From positions 806,001 through 870,000 of the forward strand of contig NZ_JAHXDI010000001.1 of NCBI RefSeq assembly GCF_023091865.1: DNA of 64,000 nt, in the 5' to 3' direction. The notes beneath the pieces were generated by a model that saw nothing but the letters and a program-made list of their open reading frames with translations, searched no databases and was not told the origin of the DNA. Source of the stretch: Chromohalobacter moromii (lineage in GTDB: Bacteria > Pseudomonadota > Gammaproteobacteria > Pseudomonadales > Halomonadaceae). The translations under genes were made by a program, and so were the position numbers. Every line of letters starts with the position of its first letter. Position 1 is the stretch's first letter. This document shows, one piece after another, positions 27,692 to 38,364 of the stretch.

Positions 27692-28882
27692 ATGCATGAC
27701 GATCATGACGACACCTTCGCGCTCGACACGCTGGCGATTCGTGCTGGCCACGACCGCACGCACGAACAGGAACATGGCGAGCCGATTTTCCCCACGTCGA
27801 GCTTCGTCTATGGCAGTGCCGCTGAGGCGGCACGCAAGTTCTCCGGCGAAGAGCCGGGTAACATCTATTCGCGTTTCACCAATCCCACGGTGCGCACCTT
27901 CGAGCAACGCCTGGCGGCGCTCGAGGGGGGCGAGCAGTGCGTGGCTACCAGCTCGGGCATGGCGGCGATCCTCGCCACGGCGCTGGCGTTCCTGCAAGCC
28001 GGTGACGAAATCGTCGCCTCGCGTTCGTTGTTTGGTTCCACGGTCAGCCTGTTCGACAAGTATCTCGGTAAGCTAGGCATCGTGACCCGCTACGTGGAAC
28101 TGGGCGATTTGGACGCCTGGCAGGCCGCGATCACTCCGAAGACGCGCTTGCTGTTTGCCGAGACACCCTCCAATCCGCTTTCCGAGGTGGTGGATATCAC
28201 CGCCTTGGCTGATTTGGCGCATCGCCATGACGCTTGGCTCGCCATCGACAACTGCTTTTTGACCCCAGCGTTGCAGCGTCCCCTCGACTTGGGCGCCGAT
28301 CTGGTGATTCATTCGGCGACCAAATATCTGGACGGCCAGGGGCGTGCCATCGGCGGTGCCGTAGTGGGGCCCGAGGAGATGCTCAAGGAGCTGGTGGGCG
28401 TCGTACGCACCTGTGGTCCCTGCATGAGCCCCTTCAATGCGTGGATCTTCCTCAAGGGGTTGGAAACGCTGGGGCTGCGCATGAAGGCGCATTGCGAGAA
28501 TACTCTGGCCCTGGCGCAGTGGCTGGAGACGCAGCCGGAAATCGCCCGTGTGCATTACAGTGGCCTGGAAAGCCATCCGCAGCATGCACTGGCTAAGCAA
28601 CAACAAAGCGGCTTCGGCGCCGTGCTGGGTGTGGAGGTGAAGGGCGGTCGCGACGGCGCCTGGGCGCTAATCGATCATTCACGCCTGATGTCGATCACCG
28701 GCAACTTAGGGGATGTGAAAACCACCGTCACGCACCCGGCGACGACGACGCATGCGCGCTTGAGCGACGAGCAGAAGGCTGCCGCGGGGATCAGTGAAGG
28801 CTTGGTGCGCATCGCCGTGGGGTTGGAAGCGCTGGATGATCTCAAGCGCGATATCCGTCGCGGGCTCGACACGCTTGGTTGA
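27692..28882 (+). CDS. metZ: O-succinylhomoserine sulfhydrylase MetZ
   Basis: 396 residues of the Cys/Met metabolism PLP family. The PLP lysine is in IHSATKYLDGQGR; YSRFTNPTV, CVATSSGMAAI and ETPSNPL are family blocks. MetZ makes homocysteine from O-succinylhomoserine and sulfide. The purF-metZ order, as in Pseudomonas, supports metZ over metB or metY. GGAGGTGA precedes the ATG. A strong terminator follows. Confidence 0.92.
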   Translation: MHDDHDDTFALDTLAIRAGHDRTHEQEHGEPIFPTSSFVYGSAAEAARKFSGEEPGNIYSRFTNPTVRTFEQRLAALEGGEQCVATSSGMAAILATALAFLQAGDEIVASRSLFGSTVSLFDKYLGKLGIVTRYVELGDLDAWQAAITPKTRLLFAETPSNPLSEVVDITALADLAHRHDAWLAIDNCFLTPALQRPLDLGADLVIHSATKYLDGQGRAIGGAVVGPEEMLKELVGVVRTCGPCMSPFNAWIFLKGLETLGLRMKAHCENTLALAQWLETQPEIARVHYSGLESHPQHALAKQQQSGFGAVLGVEVKGGRDGAWALIDHSRLMSITGNLGDVKTTVTHPATTTHARLSDEQKAAAGISEGLVRIAVGLEALDDLKRDIRRGLDTLG

Positions 28883-28926
28883 GTCGTATCCCAGCCTGTC
28901 GGTGCGCTCGGCATGTCGTTCGAATG

Positions 28927-28960
28927 ACGCCTCGCCCCTCCTGGGGGCGAGGCGTTTTTT
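28927..28960 (+). terminator. Terminator after metZ
   Basis: Twelve-base stem ACGCCTCGCCCC / GGGGCGAGGCGT with a five-base loop, followed by a run of T. It ends the long truA-to-metZ block and may also serve rsgA on the other strand. Confidence 0.9.
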
Positions 28961-28973
28961 CATGGGGCGTTCT

Positions 28974-30005
28974 TCATGGAGAACGGTCGGGTTCCAGGCT
29001 ATCGACGATGTGTCGGTAGCTATTGAACCGTGAGGCGAGAATGTCGCCGCGTTCCACGGCCTCACGCAAGGCGCATCCCGGTTCCTGGCGATGGTGACAA
29101 TCGCGGAACTTGCAATGGCCGAGATACGGTTGGAATTCGATGAAGCCGTGCGCTACCTCATGCTCCTCGAGATGCCCCAGGCCGAATTCGCGTATGCCTG
29201 GCGAGTCGATCAGTTCACCGCCCGCCGGCAGGTGATAGAGCGTGGCCGTGGTGGTGGTGTGCGTGCCCTTGCGCGAGTCCACCGAGAGTGCGCCGACCCG
29301 CAGTTGTCTATCGGGCAGCAGGCGGTCGATCAAGGATGACTTACCCACTCCGCTCTGACCCACGAACACCGAGGTACGCGCGGTAAGGCAGGCATGCAGG
29401 GCATCGAGTCCACCTTCCTGCTGCGTAGAGGCGGCGACGACGCGATACCCGATGGCTCGATAACGTGCCAGTAGATCGCGCAACTCACCGCCCTCATCGG
29501 GTAGCAAGTCGGTCTTGTTGAGCACCAGCACGGGCGTGATGCCGGTCGCCTCGGCTGCGACGAGATAGCGGTCAATGAGGTTGGGGTGCGGTGCGGGCTC
29601 CACGGCGAAGACGATCAGAATCTGCGCGATATTGGCGGCCACGGGCTTGAGCTGGCCGCGCGCGTCGGGACGTTCGAGCACACTGCGGCGCGGTTGGCGC
29701 GCCACGACCACACCACTGCCGTCGCTCGCCGTACGCCATACCACGTCGTCGCCAGTGACCAGGCCCTCGAGATTGGCGCGCAGATGGCAACGGTGGCGCT
29801 GAAGGTCGCCGTGTTCATCTTCGGCCTCCACCTCCAGCGTGCGTCCGAAATGCGCGGTGACACGTCCCAAACGCTCGGGGCCGTAATCGCCGGCCTCGAG
29901 TGCGGTGTCGTCGCGCTGGGTGCGGCGTTCGGCACGTTCGGCGCGCTGGGCCTGAATCTTTTCGACTCGCCAACGTTGCTGGCGGCTGAGTTTGCGTTTG
30001 CTCAT
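28974..30005 (-). CDS. rsgA: Ribosome small subunit GTPase RsgA
   Basis: 343 residues. The circularly permuted GTPase order is visible: G4 NKTDLLP first, then G1 [15 protein letters not shown] and G3 [10 protein letters not shown], with the zinc knuckle [15 protein letters not shown] at the C-terminus. RsgA matures the 30S subunit. The N-terminus is basic ([20 protein letters not shown]). ATG 30005 is used; upstream sequence has no ribosome site. It is divergent from orn with an 86-base shared promoter region, as in many gammaproteobacteria. Confidence 0.94.
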   Translation of the reverse strand: MSKRKLSRQQRWRVEKIQAQRAERAERRTQRDDTALEAGDYGPERLGRVTAHFGRTLEVEAEDEHGDLQRHRCHLRANLEGLVTGDDVVWRTASDGSGVVVARQPRRSVLERPDARGQLKPVAANIAQILIVFAVEPAPHPNLIDRYLVAAEATGITPVLVLNKTDLLPDEGGELRDLLARYRAIGYRVVAASTQQEGGLDALHACLTARTSVFVGQSGVGKSSLIDRLLPDRQLRVGALSVDSRKGTHTTTTATLYHLPAGGELIDSPGIREFGLGHLEEHEVAHGFIEFQPYLGHCKFRDCHHRQEPGCALREAVERGDILASRFNSYRHIVDSLEPDRSP

Positions 30006-30091
30006 GCGCTCTCGGGACAGGGTACAATGGCCGTTATTGTAGCGTTCATTGCGTCCCCTTGTCCCTAGGTGGCGCCCCGATGGAGACCCCC

Positions 30092-30655
30092 ATGGCAAGT
30101 GACACTCCGCAAACTCCGCGTAACGACCTGCTGATCTGGATCGACCTGGAAATGACCGGGCTCGACCCCACCCGCGAGCGCATCATCGAGGTCGCGACTT
30201 TGATCACCGATGGCGACCTGAATCTTATTGCCGAAGGGCCGGTGCTGGCGGTGCATCAGCCGGATGCGCTGCTCGAGGAGATGGACGAGTGGAACACGCG
30301 CACGCATGGCGCCTCGGGGCTGACGCAGCGCGTCCGCGAGAGTGATATCGATACCGCCGAGGCCGAGCGCCAGACACTGGCGTTTCTCAAGACGTATGTG
30401 ACGCCGAACAGCTCACCGATGTGCGGCAATAGCGTGCATCAGGATCGTCGCTTCATGCTGCGGGAAATGCCCGAACTGGCCGAATTCTTCCACTACCGCA
30501 ATCTTGATGTCTCGACGCTCAAGGAACTGGCCAAGCGCTGGAATCCGCAGGCCCTGGCGGGCTTCGAGAAACGCAATACGCACCAGGCGTTGGACGACAT
30601 TCGCGAGTCGTTGGCGGAGCTGGCGCATTATCGCAAGACATTTTTGCGCGTCTAG
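30092..30655 (+). CDS. orn: Oligoribonuclease Orn
   Basis: 187 residues. DEDDh exonuclease motifs are visible: [20 protein letters not shown] and [11 protein letters not shown]. Orn degrades di- to pentanucleotides and clears pGpG from cyclic-di-GMP turnover. ATG 30092 follows GGAG at good spacing; ATG 30080 is a weaker alternative. It is convergent with queG. Confidence 0.95.
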   Translation: MASDTPQTPRNDLLIWIDLEMTGLDPTRERIIEVATLITDGDLNLIAEGPVLAVHQPDALLEEMDEWNTRTHGASGLTQRVRESDIDTAEAERQTLAFLKTYVTPNSSPMCGNSVHQDRRFMLREMPELAEFFHYRNLDVSTLKELAKRWNPQALAGFEKRNTHQALDDIRESLAELAHYRKTFLRV

Positions 30656-30679
30656 CCGGTCAAGCACGCCTTAAAAGGC

Positions 30680-31780
30680 TTAGACACTGGCGTGACTGAC
30701 GATTAATTGCTCGCGCTTGTGCCGTTGTTGCTCGAGCGCCCAGCGCACGTGTTCGCGGACCAAGTCGGAAGGGTAGGCCAGGCGTGCGCGCAAGGCACCT
30801 TCAACTTGTTCGCTCCAAGGAGCGTTACCTAGGCCCACGGCCAGGTTGCGCAGCCAGCGCTCGTAGCCGATGCGGCGAATGGCGCTGCCTTCGGTACGCA
30901 TCAGAAACTCTTCTTCGCTCCAGGCGAAGAGGCGGATGAGCGAGGCCCGGTCGAGGTCGTGGCGCGGTGCGAAGTCTTCTTCCTTCGAGGCACGCGTGAA
31001 GCGCGTAAAAGGGCATACCAACTGGCAATCGTCGCAGCCGTATACGCGATTACCCATCGCCTTGCGGTATTCTTCGGGGATCGAGCCGGCGAGTTCGATG
31101 GTCAAATACGAGATGCAGCGCCGCGAGTCGATGACCTTGTCATCGACAATGGCGCCTGTAGGGCAAGCCGTCTGACAGCTGGAGCACTTCCCGCAGTGCT
31201 CGTTCTCGAATGGCGCGTCCACCGGTAGTGGCAGATCGGTGTAAAGCTCGCCGAGAAAGAACAGCGAACCGGCCTGGGGGTTGAGCAGCATGGCATTCTT
31301 GCCGAACCAGCCGAGGCCGGCTTTCTGCGCTAGGGCGCGCTCCATGACCGGAGCCGAATCGACGAAGGCACGGTAGCCGTAAGCGCCAACTTCGTCCTCG
31401 ATGCGCTTGGCCAGGGCGGCAAGGCGCTTGCGGATCAGCTTGTGGTAATCGCGTCCCAGCGCATAGCGTGAAACATAGGCGCGCTCGGGTTGTCCGAGGA
31501 CTTTGGTGGTTTCCACCTCGGGGGGCAGGTAGTCCATGCGCACGCTGATGACGCGCAAGGTGCCAGGTATGAGTTCCTCGGGGCGCGTGCGCTTGTGGCC
31601 GTGTTTGGCCATGAAATGCATTTCGCCGTGGTAACCGGCCGCCAGCCAACGCTCGAGATAGCGCTCATGCGCTTCGAGATCGGTGTCGGTGATACCGACC
31701 TGCTGGAAGCCGAGTTCGCGCCCCCACGTATGGATGCGATCGGCCAGTGCGGCGTAATCGATGGGCGAGGATGAGGACAT
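30680..31780 (-). CDS. queG: Epoxyqueuosine reductase QueG
   Basis: 366 residues. Two [4Fe-4S] ferredoxin-like clusters: CGKCSSCQTACPTGAI and CDDCQLVCP. The cobalamin-binding N-terminal domain has YHGEMHFM and GRDYHKLIRKRL with AFVDSAPVMERALA. It performs the last step of queuosine synthesis on tRNA. ATG 31780 is preferred; the longer reading crosses the divergent promoter. Transcribed away from nnr; the order queG/nnr-tsaE-ami-mutL is conserved in gammaproteobacteria. Confidence 0.94.
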   Translation of the reverse strand: MSSSSPIDYAALADRIHTWGRELGFQQVGITDTDLEAHERYLERWLAAGYHGEMHFMAKHGHKRTRPEELIPGTLRVISVRMDYLPPEVETTKVLGQPERAYVSRYALGRDYHKLIRKRLAALAKRIEDEVGAYGYRAFVDSAPVMERALAQKAGLGWFGKNAMLLNPQAGSLFFLGELYTDLPLPVDAPFENEHCGKCSSCQTACPTGAIVDDKVIDSRRCISYLTIELAGSIPEEYRKAMGNRVYGCDDCQLVCPFTRFTRASKEEDFAPRHDLDRASLIRLFAWSEEEFLMRTEGSAIRRIGYERWLRNLAVGLGNAPWSEQVEGALRARLAYPSDLVREHVRWALEQQRHKREQLIVSHASV

Positions 31781-31874
31781 GATGAGAGCCCCGTGAAGCG
31801 TGGACGCCACCCTAGCGCAATCGTTGCGGGGAATAAATGCTTGTCGCCAGCGAGCATGAGACAGGAGGCAATTC

Positions 31875-33383
31875 ATGACAACGACATGCAGAGCACCGCA
31901 TCCCTTGTATGGCGCTGATCAAATCCAGGCGCTGGAACGACGCCTCGTGGCCGAGGGAGTGGCCGGGTTCGAATTGATGCAGCGCGCCGCGCAGGCGGCG
32001 TATGCTGCCCTGCGCTCGCGCTGGCCGGAAGCGCATCGCTTGAGCATCTTGTGTGGCGGTGGCAATAACGCTGGTGATGGCTATGTGATGGCGGCACTGG
32101 CGGCGGGCGATGGCCTTGACGTACAGCTCATCGCCTTGCGCGACCCCGCGACGCTGAGTGGTGACGCGGCGCGGGCTTACGAAATGGCCTGGCAGGCGGG
32201 GCTGGATGTCATCGAATGGCGCCCCGAGACGGTGATCAACGGCGATGTGGTGATCGATGCGCTGTTGGGCACCGGCGCGACGGGGCAAGTGCGCGAACCG
32301 ATGCGCAGTGCTATCGAGACGCTCAATGCGACGCCGCGTCCGGTGTTGGCGGTGGATATGCCCTCGGGGCTTTCGGCACAGACTGGCAGTATCGGGGGGG
32401 GAGCGGTAAAAGCCAGCCTGACCGTTACTTTCATCGCCGATAAATTTGGCTTGCATACTGGCGCCAGCGTGGACCATGTCGGCGAGCTGCGTGTCGAGAC
32501 GCTTGGAGTGACGCCTCAAGGACATGAGGATCTCGTGCCACTGGGCGAGCTGCAGGCGGCCGACATGCTGCAACAGGCGCTCCCACCTCGGTCACGAGGG
32601 AGCCACAAGGGTGACTTCGGGCATGTGTTGGTGATCGGCGGCGCTCCCGGTTTCGGAGGCGCGGCGTTGATGGCCAGCGAAGCCGCGCTGCGTAGTGGCG
32701 CAGGGAAGGTCAGTTTGGCTACTGATGCTGCGCATGTCGTGGCAAGCCTGGTGCGCAGCCCGGAGGTCATGGCGCGGGGTGTGGAAAAGGCCGAAGATAT
32801 CCGCGCGCTGTTCGATCAAGCCAATGCCTTGGTGGTCGGGCCGGGGCTTGGGCGCCAGGCCTGGGGGCAAGCCCTGTGGCAAGCGGCGCTCGCCGCAGGG
32901 TTGCCCAGCGTTCTCGACGCCGATGCGCTCAACTGGCTGTCCGAAGACGCGTCCAACCGCCGCGAGGATTGGGTGCTGACCCCGCATCCCGGTGAAGCCG
33001 CGCGTTTGCTAGGTGTCTCCGGCGCCGAGATTCAGGCCGACCGACGCGCGGCGGCATTGGCGTTGCATGAGCGCTATGGGGGGAGTGTGGTGCTCAAGGG
33101 AGCGGGCACCTTGGTCGCTGACGCGGACGGCGTCAGCGTGTGTCCGTACGGCAATCCCGGCATGGCGAGCGGCGGAATGGGCGATGTACTCTCCGGGATC
33201 GTCGGGGCGTTGTTGGCCCAAGGCCAAACGCCGGGCGAAGCGGCGCGGCATGGCGTTCTACTGCATGCCCTGGCCGGTGATGCGGCGGCGCAAGACGGGG
33301 GCGAGCGTGGTCTGGTCGCCACGGATCTGGCATCCTATGCGCGCGCGATTGCCAACCCACGCCGCTTTGATGCCATGCGATAA
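31875..33383 (+). CDS. nnr: Bifunctional NAD(P)H-hydrate epimerase / dehydratase
   Basis: 502 residues. N-terminal epimerase (about residues 1-215) with CGGGNNAGDGYVMA, VIDALLGTGATGQVREP and the later AVDMPSGLSAQTG; C-terminal ADP-dependent dehydratase (about residues 225-500) with GDFGHVLVIGGAPGFGGAA, VLTPHPGEAARLL and NPGMASGGMGDVLSGI. It repairs hydrated NADH and NADPH. AGGAGGC precedes ATG. First gene of a long + strand set that includes tsaE, the amidase and mutL. Confidence 0.95.
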   Translation: MTTTCRAPHPLYGADQIQALERRLVAEGVAGFELMQRAAQAAYAALRSRWPEAHRLSILCGGGNNAGDGYVMAALAAGDGLDVQLIALRDPATLSGDAARAYEMAWQAGLDVIEWRPETVINGDVVIDALLGTGATGQVREPMRSAIETLNATPRPVLAVDMPSGLSAQTGSIGGGAVKASLTVTFIADKFGLHTGASVDHVGELRVETLGVTPQGHEDLVPLGELQAADMLQQALPPRSRGSHKGDFGHVLVIGGAPGFGGAALMASEAALRSGAGKVSLATDAAHVVASLVRSPEVMARGVEKAEDIRALFDQANALVVGPGLGRQAWGQALWQAALAAGLPSVLDADALNWLSEDASNRREDWVLTPHPGEAARLLGVSGAEIQADRRAAALALHERYGGSVVLKGAGTLVADADGVSVCPYGNPGMASGGMGDVLSGIVGALLAQGQTPGEAARHGVLLHALAGDAAAQDGGERGLVATDLASYARAIANPRRFDAMR

Positions 33384-33401
33384 CGCGAGATGCCACGATA
33401 G

Positions 33402-33881
33402 ATGCAACGCTTTCTGCCCAACGAAGCCGCCCATGTCGCTTTCGGTGAAGCGCTAGGGCATGCCCTGAATGGCCACGGCCAAGTCCACCTGGAAGGTGAG
33501 CTGGGTGCCGGCAAGACCACGCTGACGCGCGGCATCTTGCAGGCTTATGGCCACGAGGGAGCCGTCAAGAGTCCCACTTATACGTTGGTGGAGCCATACA
33601 TGCTGGACGGGCGTTGCCTCTATCATTTCGACCTCTACCGATTGGGCGATCCCGAAGAACTCGAGTTCATGGGCGCACGCGATATGCTCGGTGATGACGG
33701 TTTGAGCCTCATCGAATGGCCTTCCCGAGGTGCTGGATGGTTGCCCAAGGCTGATCTCGTGGTGCATCTGGCCCTGGAAGGTGAGGGCCGCCACGTTACG
33801 CTCGAAGGACTCAGCCCGCACGGCCAGGCCGTGATCACTGCACTGCACGCCACTCGTCAGGACAAGGAAAACGACGCTTGA
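33402..33881 (+). CDS. tsaE: tRNA t6A ATPase TsaE
   Basis: 159 residues. Walker A is GELGAGKTTLTRG; SPTYTLVEPY and HFDLYRLGDPEELEF are typical. TsaE works with TsaB and TsaD in threonylcarbamoyl-adenosine synthesis on tRNA. The stop codon overlaps the start of the amidase gene. Confidence 0.95.
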   Translation: MQRFLPNEAAHVAFGEALGHALNGHGQVHLEGELGAGKTTLTRGILQAYGHEGAVKSPTYTLVEPYMLDGRCLYHFDLYRLGDPEELEFMGARDMLGDDGLSLIEWPSRGAGWLPKADLVVHLALEGEGRHVTLEGLSPHGQAVITALHATRQDKENDA

Positions 33882-35377
33882 TGCCGTTTCATGAAAAGCC
33901 CTGGCAGACGCGATGCCACTCGAATGCCGTCCGGCATTTCATCAGCTTGTTCGTGCTGATGGTGCTTGCGATATGTCATGTGGCACCTGCGCAGGCCGCC
34001 GACGTTGACGTCGACAATATCCGTCTTTGGGCGGCGCCCGATCATGTGCGCGTGGTCTTCGATTTGTCCGACGAGGTGGACAGTTCCGTGTTCAAGCTCG
34101 ACGACCCGCGCCGACTGGTCGTCGATTTGAAGGATACGCAACTAGCCTTCGACCCGGACGAGGTTGATCCGGAAGACAGTGCGATAGATGCGTTGCGCAC
34201 GGGGAGGCGCAATGGCGATGACTTGCGTGTGGTCTTCGATCTCAATCGCAAGATAGAGCCTCACCACTTTTTGTTACCGCCCACCGATCAGTACGGCTAC
34301 CGTCTCGTGGTCGATCTCGACTACCCGGGCGAGGGGGCGCTGGACGAGCCCGTCGATCCCATCGCGGCTATGATCCGCGATCAGGAAATGGATGCCGAGC
34401 GGGAACTGAGGCAGGCCGAGGCTGAAGGGGCGTCGCCAAGCGCGGCGTTGGCCAAGCGCGACAGCCAGGCGAAACCCCACCCCAAGCGCGATATCATCGT
34501 TGCCGTCGACCCCGGCCACGGGGGCGAAGACCCGGGAGCGATCGGACCTAGCGGTACGTATGAAAAGGACGTGGTATTGGCCATTGCACGCAAGGTCAAG
34601 GCACACATTAGTGCCACCCCGGGCTTCAAGGCCTTCCTGACGCGAGATAGCGATTACTACGTGGGTCTACGCAAAAGAACGTTGCTTGCACGTGAGCAGA
34701 AAGCCGACTTCTTCGTCTCGGTGCATGCTGATGCGGTCAAGAGTCGTGGTCCTAGTGGGAGTTCTGTCTATGCACTGTCCAAGAACGGGGCTACCTCGGA
34801 AAGTGCGCGTTGGCTGGCCGAGACGGAAAACCGCTCCGACCTGATCGGTGGTGTCGACGGACGACTCGATCTGTCCGACAAGGATGAGGTGCTGCGCGGT
34901 GTCCTGCTCGATTTGACCATGACCGCGACGATGAATGAGTCGCTAAGCACCGGCGGTCAAGTTCTCGATAAATTGGGGCGTATCAACCGTCTACACCGCT
35001 CGCAGGTCGAACAGGCGGGTTTTGTGGTGCTCAAGTCGCCGGATATCCCATCGTTGCTGGTCGAAACCGGGTTTATCTCCAATCCCGGCGAAGAAAAGAG
35101 ACTGCGCTCGTCGGCGTTTCAAGAGAAGATTGCGGACGCCATCGGTGATGGCATCATCGCGCATTTTCGCCGCCATCCACCGCCTAGCAGTCTGTTGGCC
35201 TGGCAACGTGACCAAGGACGTGGCGAGGAGCCCGACGAATATCGTGTGCAAAAGGGCGATACCTTGTCTCAGGTGGCAGCGCGTCATGATGTGACGATGC
35301 TGGCTCTCAAGCAGGCCAACGATCTTAGCGGCGATATTCTGCGCGTGGGCCAGGTGCTGAAGATCCCTCATTCGTGA
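33881..35377 (+). CDS. amiC: N-acetylmuramoyl-L-alanine amidase with AMIN and LysM domains
   Basis: 498 residues. Signal peptide to about residue 39 (FISLFVLMVLAICHVAPAQA), AMIN domain (about 45-150: IRLWAAPDHVRVVFDLS), Amidase_3 domain (about 200-425) with the zinc ligands in VAVDPGHGGEDPGAIG, SVHADAV and LLVETGFISNPGEE, and a C-terminal LysM (YRVQKGDTLSQVAARHDV). It splits cell-wall peptides from glycan at division. AMIN-amidase-LysM order matches Pseudomonas AmiB; AmiB or AmiC naming is not settled by sequence. ATG overlaps the tsaE stop. Confidence 0.88.
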   Translation: MPFHEKPWQTRCHSNAVRHFISLFVLMVLAICHVAPAQAADVDVDNIRLWAAPDHVRVVFDLSDEVDSSVFKLDDPRRLVVDLKDTQLAFDPDEVDPEDSAIDALRTGRRNGDDLRVVFDLNRKIEPHHFLLPPTDQYGYRLVVDLDYPGEGALDEPVDPIAAMIRDQEMDAERELRQAEAEGASPSAALAKRDSQAKPHPKRDIIVAVDPGHGGEDPGAIGPSGTYEKDVVLAIARKVKAHISATPGFKAFLTRDSDYYVGLRKRTLLAREQKADFFVSVHADAVKSRGPSGSSVYALSKNGATSESARWLAETENRSDLIGGVDGRLDLSDKDEVLRGVLLDLTMTATMNESLSTGGQVLDKLGRINRLHRSQVEQAGFVVLKSPDIPSLLVETGFISNPGEEKRLRSSAFQEKIADAIGDGIIAHFRRHPPPSSLLAWQRDQGRGEEPDEYRVQKGDTLSQVAARHDVTMLALKQANDLSGDILRVGQVLKIPHS

Positions 35378-35413
35378 GCATGGACATGACGTTAGCCCTA
35401 TGCGCGAGGCACA

Positions 35414-37354
35414 ATGGCGGTTATGACTGAATCCCGACGCATTCATATTCTTGATCCCCGGCTCGCCAACCAGATCGCGGCCGGCGAGGTCGTCGAGCGA
35501 CCGGCTTCGGTATTGAAGGAGTTGGCCGAAAACGCCATCGATGCCGGTAGTCAGCGTATCGAGATCGATCTCGAAGCGGGTGGTGCCCGCTTGATTCGTG
35601 TGCGTGACGATGGGCGTGGCATCGCCGAGGACGATCTGCCGCTGGCACTATCGCGGCATGCCACCAGCAAGATCGCCTCGTTGGACGACCTCGAAGGCGT
35701 GGATAGTCTCGGTTTTCGCGGTGAGGCGCTGGCCTCGATCAGTTCGGTCTCGCGGCTCGAACTGGTGTCCAATACGCAGGATGAACCAAGCGAAGGCTGG
35801 CGTGTGGTCGCCGAAGGGCGTCAGATGGAGCCTCGTGTGAGCCCCGCGCCACATCCGCGTGGCAGCTCGGTCGTGGTGCGCGACCTGTTCTTCAATACGC
35901 CTGCACGCCGCAAGTTCCTGCGTACCGAGAAGACCGAGTTCGGCCATGTCGAAGAGACGTTTCGGCGGCTGGTGCTGTCGCGCTACGACATCGCCTGGGT
36001 GCTGCGGCACAATCAGAAGGTCGTGCACCAACTACGCGCGGGTGATGAGCCGGCGGCGATGGAACGACGTGTTGGGGCGTTGCTGGGTCGCAATTTCCTC
36101 GAGAATGCCCTGCATGTGGATATCGAAGCGACCGGTTTACGCCTGTGGGGCTGGGTCGGGTTGCCGACCCATTCCCGAGCGCAGGCGGACCAGCAGTACT
36201 TCTTCGTCAATGGCCGTGTCGTGCGTGACCGCCTGGTCGCGCATGCCGTACGTCAAGCCTACCGTGATGTACTGTTTCACGGTCGCCACCCGGTTTTTGT
36301 GCTCTATCTGGAACTCGATCCGCACGTGGTCGATGTCAACGTGCACCCCACCAAGCATGAAGTCCGCTTTCGCGATGGACGTCTGGTGCACGACTTCCTT
36401 TTCTCGAGCCTGCACCGTGCGCTGGCCGATGTCCGCCCCAACGAGGCCTCTTCGTCAGACGCGGTGACCGCGAGCGCTGGTAGTGCTGGTGATGAAACGC
36501 CGGCATCGGGAGCATCAGCGGCGGCTGTCGATGCGCAACCGCGCTGGCAGCAACAAGGCATGGCGCTGGGCGCCGATCAGGAGCGCCCCGCGGCCCATCG
36601 TGTGCGCGAGTTCATGGCCGGTTACCAGGCACTGCATCCCGAGCATGAAGAACAGCTTTTGACGCCGCAGCCGCAACGCAACGAGCCCGAGGCGCCGGCG
36701 ACACATACGCCCGACGTCCAGGCGCATGCGATGCCCGAGGCCGATGCGACCCAAGCGCCGCCACTAGGCTATGCGGTGGCGCAGTTGCATGGTGTCTATA
36801 TTCTCTCGCAGACCGCCCGCGGGCTGGTCGTGGTCGACATGCATGCTGCGCATGAGCGCATTACTTACGAGCGCATGAAGCAGCAAGTACATGGCGACGG
36901 GCAGGCTCTGGGACGGTTGCAGACACAGCCGCTGCTGGTGCCGATGTCGCTGGCGGTCAGTACGCGCGAGGTAGAAACCGCCGAACGCGAACACGAGACT
37001 TTCGAGCGTCTGGGGGTCGAGCTGGATGTCGCCGGCCCGGAAACACTCCTCGTACGCCGAGTGCCAGTGCTGCTCGACAATGCCGATGTTGAATCGCTGA
37101 TTCATGGCATGCTGGGCGATCTTGAGCGCTTCGGGCGGTCGGACAGAGTCGAAGCGCATATCAATGAATTGCTTGCCAGTATGTCGTGCCATGGCAGCGT
37201 GCGGGCCAATCGCCGGCTGACAGTGCCTGAAATGAATGCCTTGCTGCGCGACATGGAGCGTACCGAGCGCAGTGGGCAGTGCAATCACGGGCGGCCAACC
37301 TGGACCGAGATGTCGATGCACGAGCTGGATAAGCTGTTTCTTCGTGGCCAGTAA
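35414..37354 (+). CDS. mutL: DNA mismatch repair protein MutL (endonuclease type)
   Basis: 646 residues. The N-terminal GHKL ATPase has [17 protein letters not shown] and [11 protein letters not shown] linker (about 340-445) follows, then the C-terminal domain with [12 protein letters not shown], a form of the metal-binding motif DQHAx2Ex4E, plus [10 protein letters not shown] and QCNHGRPT, which are the conserved endonuclease-site motifs. This is the nicking type found in Pseudomonas and most bacteria without MutH. GAGG lies four bases before ATG. miaA follows after 31 bases. Confidence 0.95.
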   Translation: MAVMTESRRIHILDPRLANQIAAGEVVERPASVLKELAENAIDAGSQRIEIDLEAGGARLIRVRDDGRGIAEDDLPLALSRHATSKIASLDDLEGVDSLGFRGEALASISSVSRLELVSNTQDEPSEGWRVVAEGRQMEPRVSPAPHPRGSSVVVRDLFFNTPARRKFLRTEKTEFGHVEETFRRLVLSRYDIAWVLRHNQKVVHQLRAGDEPAAMERRVGALLGRNFLENALHVDIEATGLRLWGWVGLPTHSRAQADQQYFFVNGRVVRDRLVAHAVRQAYRDVLFHGRHPVFVLYLELDPHVVDVNVHPTKHEVRFRDGRLVHDFLFSSLHRALADVRPNEASSSDAVTASAGSAGDETPASGASAAAVDAQPRWQQQGMALGADQERPAAHRVREFMAGYQALHPEHEEQLLTPQPQRNEPEAPATHTPDVQAHAMPEADATQAPPLGYAVAQLHGVYILSQTARGLVVVDMHAAHERITYERMKQQVHGDGQALGRLQTQPLLVPMSLAVSTREVETAEREHETFERLGVELDVAGPETLLVRRVPVLLDNADVESLIHGMLGDLERFGRSDRVEAHINELLASMSCHGSVRANRRLTVPEMNALLRDMERTERSGQCNHGRPTWTEMSMHELDKLFLRGQ

Positions 37355-37385
37355 GGCTGGTCATTGACCGTTTTCAGGATTTTCG

Positions 37386-38324
37386 ATGAACGATACGCGG
37401 CCACTGGCCATCCTCTTGATGGGCCCGACGGCGGCCGGCAAGACCGATTCGGCCATCGCCCTGCGCGAGCGCCTGGGCGGTGAGCTCATCAGCGTCGACT
37501 CGGCGATGATCTATCGCGGCATGGACATCGGTACCGCGAAACCTTCGGCGGAAGAGTTGGCGCGGGCTCCACATCGTCTGATCGATATTCGAGACCCGGC
37601 CGAAACGTACTCTGCCGCTGAATTCCGCGAAGACGCTCTGACTGAGATGCGCGACATCTCGTCGCAGGGGCGTATCCCTATACTCGTGGGTGGCACCATG
37701 ATGTACATCAAGCGTTTGATCGATGGGGTGGCGGAATTGCCTGCCCGCGATCCTGCGCTGCGCGATGAGTTGGCCCTGCGCGCCGAGCGCGAAGGGCTGG
37801 AGGTGCTGCATGCAGAGCTCGCGCAGGTCGATCCGATCGCCGCGAGAACCATCCATCCACACAATCGGCAGCGCCTGTTGCGGGCGCTGGAAGTGTACCG
37901 CCTCACTGGCCGGGCACTAGGCGAACTCTGGGCCGAACAGCCCCGTGAAACCTTTCCTTGGCGCCTCGTGTCCATAGCGCTGGCGCCTACTGAACGCCGG
38001 GTGTTGCATGAACGTATCGCGCAGCGCTTCGAAAGCATGTTGGCGGGCGGCTTCCGCGAGGAAGTTGCCGCTCTCAGGGCGCGTGGCGATTTGCATCGTG
38101 GGTTCCCCGCGATCCGCTGTGTCGGCTATCGTCAGATGTGGGAGCATCTGGATGGTGAGACCGATGAAGCCACGATGCGCGAGCGAGGCATAGCAGCGAC
38201 GCGGCAACTCGCCAAGCGTCAGTTGACCTGGCTGCGCAATTGGCAAGGCGTGCAGTGGGTCGATAGCGAGGCGAGCGATATGCACGAGCAGGTATTGAAA
38301 ATCGTGCGCGGAAGCGGCACTTAG
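37386..38324 (+). CDS. miaA: tRNA dimethylallyltransferase MiaA
   Basis: 312 residues. P-loop GPTAAGKTDSAI, DSAMIYRGMDIGTAKP, GGTMMYIKRL and NRQRLLRALEVYRLTG are typical. It puts a dimethylallyl group on A37 of tRNAs reading U-starting codons. It precedes hfq, the usual order, and the miaA 3' region carries hfq promoters in other bacteria. Confidence 0.95.
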   Translation: MNDTRPLAILLMGPTAAGKTDSAIALRERLGGELISVDSAMIYRGMDIGTAKPSAEELARAPHRLIDIRDPAETYSAAEFREDALTEMRDISSQGRIPILVGGTMMYIKRLIDGVAELPARDPALRDELALRAEREGLEVLHAELAQVDPIAARTIHPHNRQRLLRALEVYRLTGRALGELWAEQPRETFPWRLVSIALAPTERRVLHERIAQRFESMLAGGFREEVAALRARGDLHRGFPAIRCVGYRQMWEHLDGETDEATMRERGIAATRQLAKRQLTWLRNWQGVQWVDSEASDMHEQVLKIVRGSGT

Positions 38325-38364
38325 CGTAAGATGACCGGTCACGACAACGCTTGGCGAGTAGCGC

